DNA from: Pseudomonadota bacterium
Lineage (GTDB): Bacteria; Desulfobacterota; Desulfobulbia; Desulfobulbales; Desulfocapsaceae
Direction of reading: 5' to 3'
DNA: 57,329 nucleotides
NCBI GenBank assembly: GCA_018820855.1
Contig: JAHJNL010000044.1
Coordinates: 78,808-136,136 of the forward strand
In this document: positions 50,935 through 57,329 of the stretch, one piece after another
How the letters are laid out: each line of letters opens with the position of its first letter
Numbering within the stretch: the stretch's first letter is position 1
Translations under genes and position numbers: made by a program
Notes under the pieces: generated by a model
What the model was told of the DNA's origin: nothing
Seen by the model: the letters and a program-made list of their open reading frames with translations, nothing else
The model's database searches: none

Positions 50935-51395
50935 AGGATTGTGTCCTTTGGCACAAGATTTTTTTGCAGGAGCAGTGCTGTGCAACCGTCCTCATAATAG
51001 TTTTTTTTCAGACCGTATTGATGAAAGCCTGTATTCTTGTAGAGTTGCACTGCTGCACTATTGTGTTCACACACCTCCAGGGTCAGCTTGCAGCAGTTGT
51101 TTTTTGTCGCCATTTCTTCGGCATAGGTGATCATTGTCCTGGCTATTCCCTGGTTTCTGGCTGATGGTGTGACACCTATGGAGTATATGCGCAGTTTCCT
51201 GCTTGTCTTTCGTCTTAGTAGCACCATATAACCCGTCAGCATCCCGTTATGTTCTGCTTTGACGACGATACTGTTCGCCTTGGTCATCAGGTATCTGAAT
51301 TGCCGGCGAGAGATCCGGTCACAGGAAAAAGACTGCTCTTCGAGGGCAGTGAGCTGTGGGATGTCCCCAAGGTCGGCAGGGGCTATGTGAGTCAT
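50931..51395 (-). CDS. GNAT-family acetyltransferase (RimI-like)
   Basis: 154 aa. GNAT fold with strand IYSIGVTPSARNQGIARTMI holding the acetyl-CoA motif A (NQGIA), followed by CKLTLEVCEHNSAAVQLYKN and a YGLKKNYYEDG end typical of RimI-type N-alpha-acetyltransferases. It follows the ATP-grasp gene after six bases and its stop overlaps the SET start. This tight packing means the three act together. The acceptor is not known. Confidence 0.92.
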   Translation of the reverse strand: MTHIAPADLGDIPQLTALEEQSFSCDRISRRQFRYLMTKANSIVVKAEHNGMLTGYMVLLRRKTSRKLRIYSIGVTPSARNQGIARTMITYAEEMATKNNCCKLTLEVCEHNSAAVQLYKNTGFHQYGLKKNYYEDGCTALLLQKNLVPKDTIL

Positions 51396-51401
51396 CTGCT
51401 C

Positions 51402-52904
51402 TCAGGATCTTCGTTTTTTGTTCAATCGGGTAATGAACTCACGCAGGATGGTTCGGTAGAGTTCATTGCCCAGCACTGTATCCTCGATGCCGTGGTCAAT
51501 AGAGGGGTTGTCGTTGACCTCAATGACCAGTACTTGACTGTCAACACTTTTGATATCTACCCCGTACAGACCTTTTCCGATTACGGTCGACACCTTCTTG
51601 GCAATACGGGTAACCTGGCGCGGCACCATATGGACGGGGATAGTCTCGACCCTGCCTGACTTGGTGTAGCCACTTGATTTGTGCTGGTAGATCTGCCAGT
51701 GTCCACGGGCCATAAAATATTTACAGGCATAGATACATTCGCCGTTCAAGATGCCAATTCGCCAATCAAATTCGGTGGGTAAAAACTCCTGGACGAGCAA
51801 GATTGAAGAGCGTTGAAAAAGTGTTTCCTGGATGGCGAAGTACTCCTGCTCTGAGGTGACCAGGGAGACGCCGATGGAGAATGAGCCATCCGGAATTTTC
51901 ATGACCATGGTCTTGCCAAGATATTCCGAAATTTCCTGATATGATGGAACCATTGCCCTGAACAGTAATCTGGATTTCGGGGCCGGGATATCGTACCTGT
52001 CCATCAACTCTTTAAGGTATACTTTGTTGGTGCAGCAAACAATCGATGCCGGATCGTCAATTACGACCATGTCAGCCTGCTGCGCCGCCTGGGACAGTTG
52101 ATACGTAATATGGTTCACCGCTGTCGTCTGCCGGATGAAGAGTGCATCGAATTCCATCAGGCGGTTCGCGTCCTTTTCGGTGATCAACTCAGCATTGATG
52201 TTCATTTTTCTGGCCTCGCTGACAAAGCGATTCAGTGCACTTTTGTTGCTGGGAGGAAAGGTCTCTGCCGGATCATAAAAAATTGCCAGATCATATCGTG
52301 CCGGTTTTTTACTGCGTGGTTGCCGCCATACCTTTTTATTAAAAAGGTCCAGTCCATTTGCAAAAAGATCCTGCTGGTGGTTGTCAAGTTCAGCCAGTGA
52401 CATGGGCCGGACACCAGTAATCTGTTTTGGATGCTGTCCGCTGAAACTGATACGCAACAAAGGGCAAGGATACTGATCGAAAACAAAACGGGCAATTCGT
52501 TCGTATTTAGGGTCTTCGCATTTGCCAAAAAAAAGATCCAGGTGGAATTCGTCACACTCTTCTTGCTTTTTTAGGGGTTCATGACAGCTGCAGAGCCTGC
52601 TCAGTGAGTTGTCGAGTTTGACAGGTGTACGGTTGTCGAATTTGTTCAGAGTTTCAACACTTGGGATGATCTTGTGTCGGCGTGCCTGAGCCAGGAGAGA
52701 GCAGTAGTAGCCTTCCGAGTGATACGAGAGATCAGAACAGAGATTGATGACCGTATGGGAGTTTTGACTCAACTCCTCATGTTGCAGATACTGGATTGCT
52801 GTGATTACGCTGTCGGTGTAGCAGTAGGGCGCCCAGAGCTTCATCGAATCAATTATTATGAGTACGGAGTTCATGGGTAAGTCAGGTGGAGCCGTTGTTT
52901 TCAT
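51402..52904 (-). CDS. RimK-like ATP-grasp carboxylate-amine ligase with RLAN-type N-terminal domain
   Basis: 500 aa. N-terminal half (about 1-255) resembles the RimK-like ATP-grasp N-terminal (RLAN) region. The C-terminal half has the ATP-grasp fold: VYLKELMDRYDIPAPKSRLL, VMKIPDGSFSIGV (glycine-rich loop and Lys), LLVQEFLPTEFDWRIGIL and the metal-binding VLVIEVNDNPSIDHGIED. RimK/LysX-type ligases join glutamate or similar amino acids to a C-terminal carboxyl or protein tail. The start could be 52904 or 52874; neither has a clear ribosome-binding site. A strong hairpin lies 16 bases upstream. The window's LysW-like proteins are candidate acceptors by analogy to LysX/LysW. Confidence 0.88.
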   Translation of the reverse strand: MKTTAPPDLPMNSVLIIIDSMKLWAPYCYTDSVITAIQYLQHEELSQNSHTVINLCSDLSYHSEGYYCSLLAQARRHKIIPSVETLNKFDNRTPVKLDNSLSRLCSCHEPLKKQEECDEFHLDLFFGKCEDPKYERIARFVFDQYPCPLLRISFSGQHPKQITGVRPMSLAELDNHQQDLFANGLDLFNKKVWRQPRSKKPARYDLAIFYDPAETFPPSNKSALNRFVSEARKMNINAELITEKDANRLMEFDALFIRQTTAVNHITYQLSQAAQQADMVVIDDPASIVCCTNKVYLKELMDRYDIPAPKSRLLFRAMVPSYQEISEYLGKTMVMKIPDGSFSIGVSLVTSEQEYFAIQETLFQRSSILLVQEFLPTEFDWRIGILNGECIYACKYFMARGHWQIYQHKSSGYTKSGRVETIPVHMVPRQVTRIAKKVSTVIGKGLYGVDIKSVDSQVLVIEVNDNPSIDHGIEDTVLGNELYRTILREFITRLNKKRRS

Positions 52905-52919
52905 GATTGTATATTATAA

Positions 52920-52947
52920 ATGCATGCGGAGGTGTCTCCGCATGCAT
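52920..52947. repeat. Perfect hairpin between citrate synthase and the ATP-grasp operon
   Basis: ATGCATGCGGAG (52920-52931), loop GTGT, CTCCGCATGCAT (52936-52947): a perfect 12-bp stem. On the minus strand it is followed by TTTATAATAT, a weak T-rich tail. It lies just before the ATP-grasp start codon. It may be a leaky terminator of gltA or a translational control element. Confidence 0.75.
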
Positions 52948-52976
52948 GGTTCTATGGGTGGTCCGATCCGATACTG

Positions 52977-54131
52977 CTATCTGGATCGTTTTTCGATGTT
53001 GGTGTAATGGAGATCGGTGGGTCCGATATATTCCGCTCGCGGACGGATGAGACGATTATTGGCCCATTGTTCCATGATATGTGAAGTCCAGCCTACTGTC
53101 CGGCTGATGGCGAAAATAGGGGTGAACAACTCCCGCGGCAGGTTCATTGCACTGTAGAGCGAGGCACTATAGAGGTCGACATTGGGAAATACCTTGGTCT
53201 GCTCAAGCACCACCCGCTCGATTTCCTTGGTGATCTCAAAAATTTTGCTATTCCCGGTGTAGCTGGTGATGATGTCGGCATGTTTTTTGAGAATACTGAC
53301 CCTGGGGTCTTCGCAACGATAAACACGATGGCCGAATCCCGGTATTTTGACCTTGTTGGCCAGTTTGTCCAAAATGATTTTCTCCGCCTGCTCCGGACTG
53401 CCTATTTCTTCAATGAGCTGCATGACCTCCATGTTGGCACCTCCATGCAGTGGTCCTTTGAGGGCACCGATTGCCGAGGTTACAGAAGAATAGATATCGG
53501 ATAGCGTTGCTGCTGTTACCCGCGCGGCAAATGTTGACGCATTCAATTCATGGTCGGCATGAAGAATAAGGGCGACATCAAAGGCACGTTCTATTAATGG
53601 ATCAGGTGCTTTCCCTTGCAGGGTGTAAAGGAAGTTGTAGGCTATGCCGTGTCCAGGTATCGGCTGGATTGGTTCCAGTCCCTCCCGCAGTCGCTGGTGG
53701 GCGGCAATAAGTAATGGGATGCGCAGGGTGAGGCGCTGTGCCTTGCGGAGACAGGCGTCGAGTCCTGTGCTGCCACTGTCCGGGTCCCAGTGACCCAGGG
53801 AAGAAACAGCAGTGCGAATGACTTCCATAGGGGTCGCTGCCTTAGGGAACATTCGCAGAATCATGATAGTTTCCATAGGCAGTGCCATGGAGCCTGTGAA
53901 GCCATCCAGAAACGCCTTGAATTCTGTCACACGTGGGAGGCAGCCATACCAGAGAAGGTATGCCACCTCTTCAAAGGTGCTTTTTTCTGCGAGTTCGAGG
54001 GCATCATATCCCCGATATACAAGGCGGCCTTCTTTCCCGTCAATAAAGCAGATTTCTGAATCACAGGCGACTACATCGGCAAGTCCTGCTTCTGCCTGTT
54101 TTGGTGCGCCGCTTGAGCTTGTTTTTTTCAT
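52977..54131 (-). CDS. Citrate synthase
   Basis: 384 aa, the short-chain type II-like length. Condenses acetyl-CoA with oxaloacetate (2-methylcitrate synthase activity cannot be excluded). Active-site sequences: GALKGPLHGGANMEVM with the catalytic His, KIPGFGHRVYR with the second His and Arg, and TPIFAISRTVGWTSHIMEQW with the Arg/Asp region; VALILHADHELNASTFAAR is typical. TAGGAG upstream of the ATG. It is preceded by a sigma-54 promoter with a dyad, and the ATP-grasp/GNAT/SET genes follow on the same strand. Sigma-54 control of citrate synthase is unusual. Confidence 0.93.
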   Translation of the reverse strand: MKKTSSSGAPKQAEAGLADVVACDSEICFIDGKEGRLVYRGYDALELAEKSTFEEVAYLLWYGCLPRVTEFKAFLDGFTGSMALPMETIMILRMFPKAATPMEVIRTAVSSLGHWDPDSGSTGLDACLRKAQRLTLRIPLLIAAHQRLREGLEPIQPIPGHGIAYNFLYTLQGKAPDPLIERAFDVALILHADHELNASTFAARVTAATLSDIYSSVTSAIGALKGPLHGGANMEVMQLIEEIGSPEQAEKIILDKLANKVKIPGFGHRVYRCEDPRVSILKKHADIITSYTGNSKIFEITKEIERVVLEQTKVFPNVDLYSASLYSAMNLPRELFTPIFAISRTVGWTSHIMEQWANNRLIRPRAEYIGPTDLHYTNIEKRSR

Positions 54132-54546
54132 TGTTGTTTTCTCCTAAAAAAATAATGGTGCCGTTGTTCAAATGGAATATGAAAGCAAATAAAATGCCAC
54201 TTGTCTATTAATTAATTATCTCATTGTAAATATGTTACAATTTGGTGTTGGGAGAAGGGCGAGGTCCGGCTCTTGGAGAAAAAAAGAAAATCATTTCCTT
54301 ATTGTAATAAATGACAATATTCTAGAATGTTAGGTGCGTTTTGTCGCTTGCTGCTCAAGTGGTCGTGTTAGGCTTAATGAAGTGTAACAACTTTATTGTA
54401 TTGATTAATTTGTGTGTTCATGTTTGTTACAAAAACTGATTGGAATGTTTTTGCCAGCGTGAAAAAAAGAAAAGGTTTTCTTAAAAAATACCTTCAGGGG
54501 TAGTTTTTTAGGATAATAGGAAATAGTTTTCCGAAATGGTGCGACT
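54132..54546. promoter_or_regulatory. Divergent regulatory region between citrate synthase and activator 3, with repeated TGTTACA-type words
   Basis: AT-rich, 415 bases. Contains TTGTAA-ATATG-TTACAA (54224-54240, perfect 6-bp arms), TGTAACAA (54383-54390) and the 11-base palindrome TTTGTTACAAA (54423-54433). The shared word TGTTACA/TGTAACA suggests repeated sites for one regulator, the obvious candidate being the activator encoded at 54547. Confidence 0.5.
54184..54199 (-). promoter_or_regulatory. Sigma-54 promoter of citrate synthase
   Basis: Minus-strand TGGCATTTTATTTGCT (54199 to 54184): GG and GC ten bases apart, TTTGCT matches the -12 consensus; one mismatch in -24 (TGGCAT for TGGCAC). 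Expected start near 54174, a 43-base leader. Confidence 0.7.
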
Positions 54547-55992
54547 ATGCTGACCAGAATGATATTGGCAGTGAAAGATCTGCAATTGCAGCGGCAGCTT
54601 GAAAAGCAAATTATGCTCGCCGACATGCAGATTGAATGTGTTGATCAGGCGAATGATGTCTGGCAGCAGGTGGTGCAGAGTTGTGCCGATATCATTGTCA
54701 TCAGCGACGATCTGATACCGAAACCGATAGAATCAGGCATTGCCATGCTTAATGAATTGCCTGAGCTTCCAACCTCGGTAATCTTGCATGAGACGAATTC
54801 AGCGGAGATCCAGGCAAGCTATATCGCAGCAGGAGCCGATTCAGTTCTCTTGTCAGGTATTGCGCTGCAAAGTCTGATAAATGCCATCGAGGCCACTGTC
54901 GAATCGCGGCGTCAGGTCGTACAGCACGAGCGTTTCGACCATAGGGGAAAGGTAAAGCCAAAAGTAACCGATTTTGCATCAAACAGCGAGGTGATGCAGA
55001 TTTTTATGAACGAGGTGCAGATGGTGGCTCCAAGTGACTCGTTGCTCCTGATCACAGGGGAAACCGGAGTAGGCAAAGAACATCTGGCAAAGGTCATTCA
55101 TGCTGAAAGTTCGCGGGTCGCTGGCCCCTATGTTGCTGTCAACACTGCGGCTCTGCCGGAACAATTGCTTGAAAGTGAGCTTTTCGGCCATAAACAGGGG
55201 GCGTTTACCGGTGCCACCAGATCACATCGGGGCGCTTTCGAGCAGGCCCATGGTGGTACTATCTTTCTTGATGAAATAGGTGAGATGCCGCTTCACTTGC
55301 AGGCCAAACTGTTACGAGTGCTGCAGGAGTATGAGATTCAGCCGATCGGGGCAGAGAAGCCAACCTGGGTTGATGTCCGGGTTATTGCGGCCACCAACCG
55401 GGATCTTGAAGAAGAGGTGGCCAAGGGGAATTTTCGAAAAGATCTCTATTATCGTCTCAGTGTTGTTCGGCTGCAAATTCCAAGTCTTCGTTATCGACGT
55501 GAGGATATTCCTAATCTTGCCCGTAGATTTGTCATGCAGTTTAAACATAAAATCGGCAGGGATGTCCGCCAGATATCCGAATCGGCGATGTCCGCCCTCT
55601 GTCGCTATGACTGGCCGGGAAATATCAGAGAATTGATGAATGTCATAGAGCGTTCGATGCTGCTGTGCCGAACCAGTGAAATTGCGGTGGAAGATCTCCC
55701 CAATGTCTTTCATTATGAAAAAAGCGTCCTTGCAGAACAGAATGGGGTGCGACATGCCCCGGAAAGTTGGCAGGGGAAAAGTCTTAGCGAAGTTAAGGAG
55801 GATATCCTGGAAGATGTGGAGAAACTCTATTTGCAGATGGTACTGAAATCGACCAGAGGACGGATAAAAGATGCATCGCAGATAGCCGGTATTACCTCCA
55901 GAAGTTTTTACAGTAAGATGAAAAAATGTGGGTTGCACAAAGAAACATTTAAGAAAGATGGAAAAAAATATGATCAGCAGGTGCCAGGGTAA
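54547..55992 (+). CDS. Sigma-54-dependent activator with degenerate receiver domain (3)
   Basis: 481 aa. Receiver-like N-terminus (1-125) lacks the acidic pair (ILAVKD) and the conserved Lys; DIIVISDDL keeps an Asp at the usual place. AAA+ core has Walker A GETGVGKE (171-178), GAFTGA (218-223), Walker [13 protein letters not shown] and the usual R-finger region. Fis-type helix-turn-helix at the end ([20 protein letters not shown]). Same architecture as the activators at 40839 and 44070, but sequences differ. It is divergent from citrate synthase, which has a sigma-54 promoter, and is the prime candidate for its regulator. Confidence 0.92.
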   Translation: MLTRMILAVKDLQLQRQLEKQIMLADMQIECVDQANDVWQQVVQSCADIIVISDDLIPKPIESGIAMLNELPELPTSVILHETNSAEIQASYIAAGADSVLLSGIALQSLINAIEATVESRRQVVQHERFDHRGKVKPKVTDFASNSEVMQIFMNEVQMVAPSDSLLLITGETGVGKEHLAKVIHAESSRVAGPYVAVNTAALPEQLLESELFGHKQGAFTGATRSHRGAFEQAHGGTIFLDEIGEMPLHLQAKLLRVLQEYEIQPIGAEKPTWVDVRVIAATNRDLEEEVAKGNFRKDLYYRLSVVRLQIPSLRYRREDIPNLARRFVMQFKHKIGRDVRQISESAMSALCRYDWPGNIRELMNVIERSMLLCRTSEIAVEDLPNVFHYEKSVLAEQNGVRHAPESWQGKSLSEVKEDILEDVEKLYLQMVLKSTRGRIKDASQIAGITSRSFYSKMKKCGLHKETFKKDGKKYDQQVPG

Positions 55993-56253
55993 CGCACGAA
56001 TATCTCAAAAAGCCGATTGACAGATATTGCCTGATTCCAGGCAGTGGCGCGCAAATCTTCCCTGCCGGATCCCGCCCGCTGATGCTCAATTGTAAGAAGA
56101 GCTTGTTTGCTGTAACTGAAAAAAACAGGGTATAGCTGTTAAGGAAATTGTCATTTTGTTCAACAGAAGTGGCCCCGGAAATTTGAACAAGCCGTTAAGT
56201 GGAAAATCTGCTACAAACAATGTCCTTTGATGGGCTAAATTATGGAGCAGAAA

Positions 56254-56556
56254 ATGGCAAAAAGCACGAGACGGAAACATTCATCAGCATTCAAGGCGAA
56301 AGTGGCGCTGGCAGCGATGGCCGGAGACAAGACACTGGCCGAATTGTCACAGCAGTTTGAGGTGCATCCCAACCAAATTACGAATTGGAAGCGGCAACTG
56401 AGTGAGCGTGCTGCCGCGGTGTTTGACGGGGGTATAGCTACAGAACCGCCGATTGATGTGAAGGGCATGCATGCCAAAATCGGTCAACTAACGTTGGAAA
56501 ATGATTTTTTAGAAAGTGCGCTCACCAAGGTGGGATTGCTGAGCGCAAAGCGATAA
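56254..56556 (+). CDS. IS3-family transposase OrfA
   Basis: 100 aa from the ATG at 56254 (GGAG six bases upstream); an in-frame ATG at 56242 is possible. Helix-turn-helix DNA-binding protein of the IS3 OrfA type: RRKHSSAFKAKVALAAMAG, then LAELSQQFEVHPNQITNWKR, then a leucine-zipper-like end (IGQLTLENDFLESALTKVG). Binds the element ends and, by a -1 frameshift, makes the OrfAB transposase. Confidence 0.95.
   Translation: MAKSTRRKHSSAFKAKVALAAMAGDKTLAELSQQFEVHPNQITNWKRQLSERAAAVFDGGIATEPPIDVKGMHAKIGQLTLENDFLESALTKVGLLSAKR
56505..56511 (+). other. Programmed -1 frameshift heptamer T-TTT-TTA
   Basis: In the orfA frame the codons are GAT TTT TTA, so T(56505)-TTT-TTA forms the X-XXY-YYZ slippery heptamer. 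A -1 slip here reads directly into the open orfB frame. Confidence 0.65.
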
Positions 56557-57329
56557 TCGATCGTACCCATGCACTTCCAATAAAACAGCAGGCCCAGCTG
56601 GTTGGCATAAGCCGAGGTAGCGTCTACTATCGGCCCAAGTTAGTCAGCGCCCCTGAACTGGCGCTCATGCGTCGGATTGATGAATTGCACTTGGAGCACC
56701 CGTTCATGGGGGCTCGCATGTTGCGCGATCAGCTCAATCGATCAGGATTCGATGTGGGCCGCAAGCATGTTGGCACATTGATGAAACGCATGGGTATAGA
56801 AGCACTGTATCGAAAGCCTGGGACCAGCAAGAAGCATCCCGGCCACAAAATATACCCATATCTGTTGCGGGGCCTGGACATCAACCAGGCCAACCAAGTT
56901 TGGGCACTGGATACGACCTATATTCCTATGGCCAAAAGGTTTGTCTATCTTACAGCGGTAATTGATTGGGCCAGCAGGAAAGTTCTGGCTGCAAAGATCG
57001 CGATCACCTTGGAAGCCTGTCATGCGGTCGATGTCCTGCTTGAGGCGTTCAATCGTCATGGCACACCGGAGATAGTCAATACTGATCAGGGCAGCCAGTT
57101 TACCGCAGAAAAATTCGTGAAAGCAGTCAAAGATAGGGACTGCAAATTCAGTATGGACGGAAAAGGAGCTTGGCGGGACAATGTTTTTGTTGAACGGTTA
57201 TGGAAATCGGTAAAATACGAGCGAGTCTATTTGCATGCCTATGACTCGGTCAACGAAGCTCGTAAATCGATCATGCAATATCTGGACTGGTACAATCGAT
57301 CCAGGCCACATTCAAAATTAGGTAAAAAA
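56511..57329 (+). CDS. IS3-family transposase OrfB (DDE catalytic part), partial
   Basis: Open for 273 codons from the slippery site to the edge. Follows the IS3 plan: GIAERKAIIDRTHALP, then a HTH_21-like part (HPFMGARMLRDQLNRSGF), then the rve catalytic core with the three acidic residues: Asp in QVWALDTTYIPMA, Asp in EIVNTDQGSQFTA, and Glu in NVFVERLWKSVKYERV. The end RPHSKLGKK is the usual last block (RPHSxLGxxTP), so only a few residues are missing. No ATG start is needed because of the frameshift. Confidence 0.92.

Larger units (their letters stand above)
56170..57329 (+). mobile_element. IS3-family insertion sequence, truncated by the right window edge
   Basis: Consists of orfA (56254-56556) and orfB (from 56511, still open at the edge), in the -1 relation typical of IS3. 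The left end may be at about 56170, where TGGCCCCGGAAATTTG resembles IS3-type terminal repeats; the right end is outside, so the target duplication cannot be checked. It was inserted downstream of the third sigma-54 activator. Confidence 0.85.

Noticed and set aside
52923-52940. GG-N10-GC pattern in the gltA/ATP-grasp gap (sigma-54-like)
   Set aside because: It is a by-product of the GC-rich palindrome; the -24 sequence is not TGGCAC and it lies inside the hairpin.
1-57329. CRISPR arrays, tRNA or rRNA genes
   Set aside because: No spaced repeats of CRISPR type and no tRNA T-loop/acceptor patterns were found by eye on either strand.

Overview
The window reads as a chromosomal segment of a sulfate-reducing (or sulfur-metabolising) Desulfobacterota bacterium, most likely of the Desulfobulbales type. 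The evidence is a dissimilatory sulfite reductase locus (dsrA-dsrB-dsrD), a fused SecDF, a carboxyspermidine-type polyamine pathway, several sigma-54 activators, and a moderate GC content. No rRNA, tRNA, CRISPR array or plasmid/phage module was seen. The assignment below order level is inference.

Layout. 1-2.6 kb: cut-off GGDEF protein, HtpX protease, one unknown gene. 2.8-6.6 kb: dnaG and rpoD. 6.6-10.2 kb: dprA, rpe, pgi. 10.4-13.5 kb: dsrABD with its own promoter, an internal hairpin and a terminator. 13.5-18.1 kb: birA, the SAM cycle pair metK/ahcY and a YhdH/AcuI-type reductase. 18.3-19.8 kb: kdsD plus two small putative nickel proteins (CooT-like and a protein ending in seven His). 19.9-25.1 kb: a membrane protein with a ubiquitin-E2-like N-terminal domain, a cNMP/DUF4388 regulator, a HAD phosphatase and a YkgJ-type cysteine-cluster protein. 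25.1-31.2 kb: secDF, larB, an APH-like kinase with its P-loop partner, and a NIL-ferredoxin. 31.9-34.5 kb: a GH17-GT2 glucan synthase. 34.8-38.0 kb: an arsR-permease-thioredoxin-thioredoxin-ccdA redox/metalloid operon.

The accessory part, 38-54.5 kb, is the most unusual. It holds five small LysW-like double-CxxC zinc-ribbon proteins on both strands, all with a Tyr at or next to the C-terminus. Interspersed are three sigma-54 activators with degenerate receiver domains and no linked kinase, a complete arginine-to-spermidine route (speA, speB, carboxynorspermidine synthase and decarboxylase), and a tightly packed ATP-grasp ligase / GNAT / SET operon downstream of citrate synthase. Four good -24/-12 (GG-N10-GC) promoters were read by eye: before LysW-like copies 1, 3 and 5 and before citrate synthase. 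A fragment of a second SET gene is fused in frame ahead of LysW-like copy 2. I infer a sigma-54-controlled protein-tagging or amino-carrier system in which an ATP-grasp ligase, an acetyltransferase and a methyltransferase may act on the small zinc-ribbon proteins or on polyamine/amino-acid metabolites; this is a hypothesis from context only.

The right edge is a truncated IS3-family insertion sequence with a T-TTT-TTA slippery heptamer between orfA and orfB.
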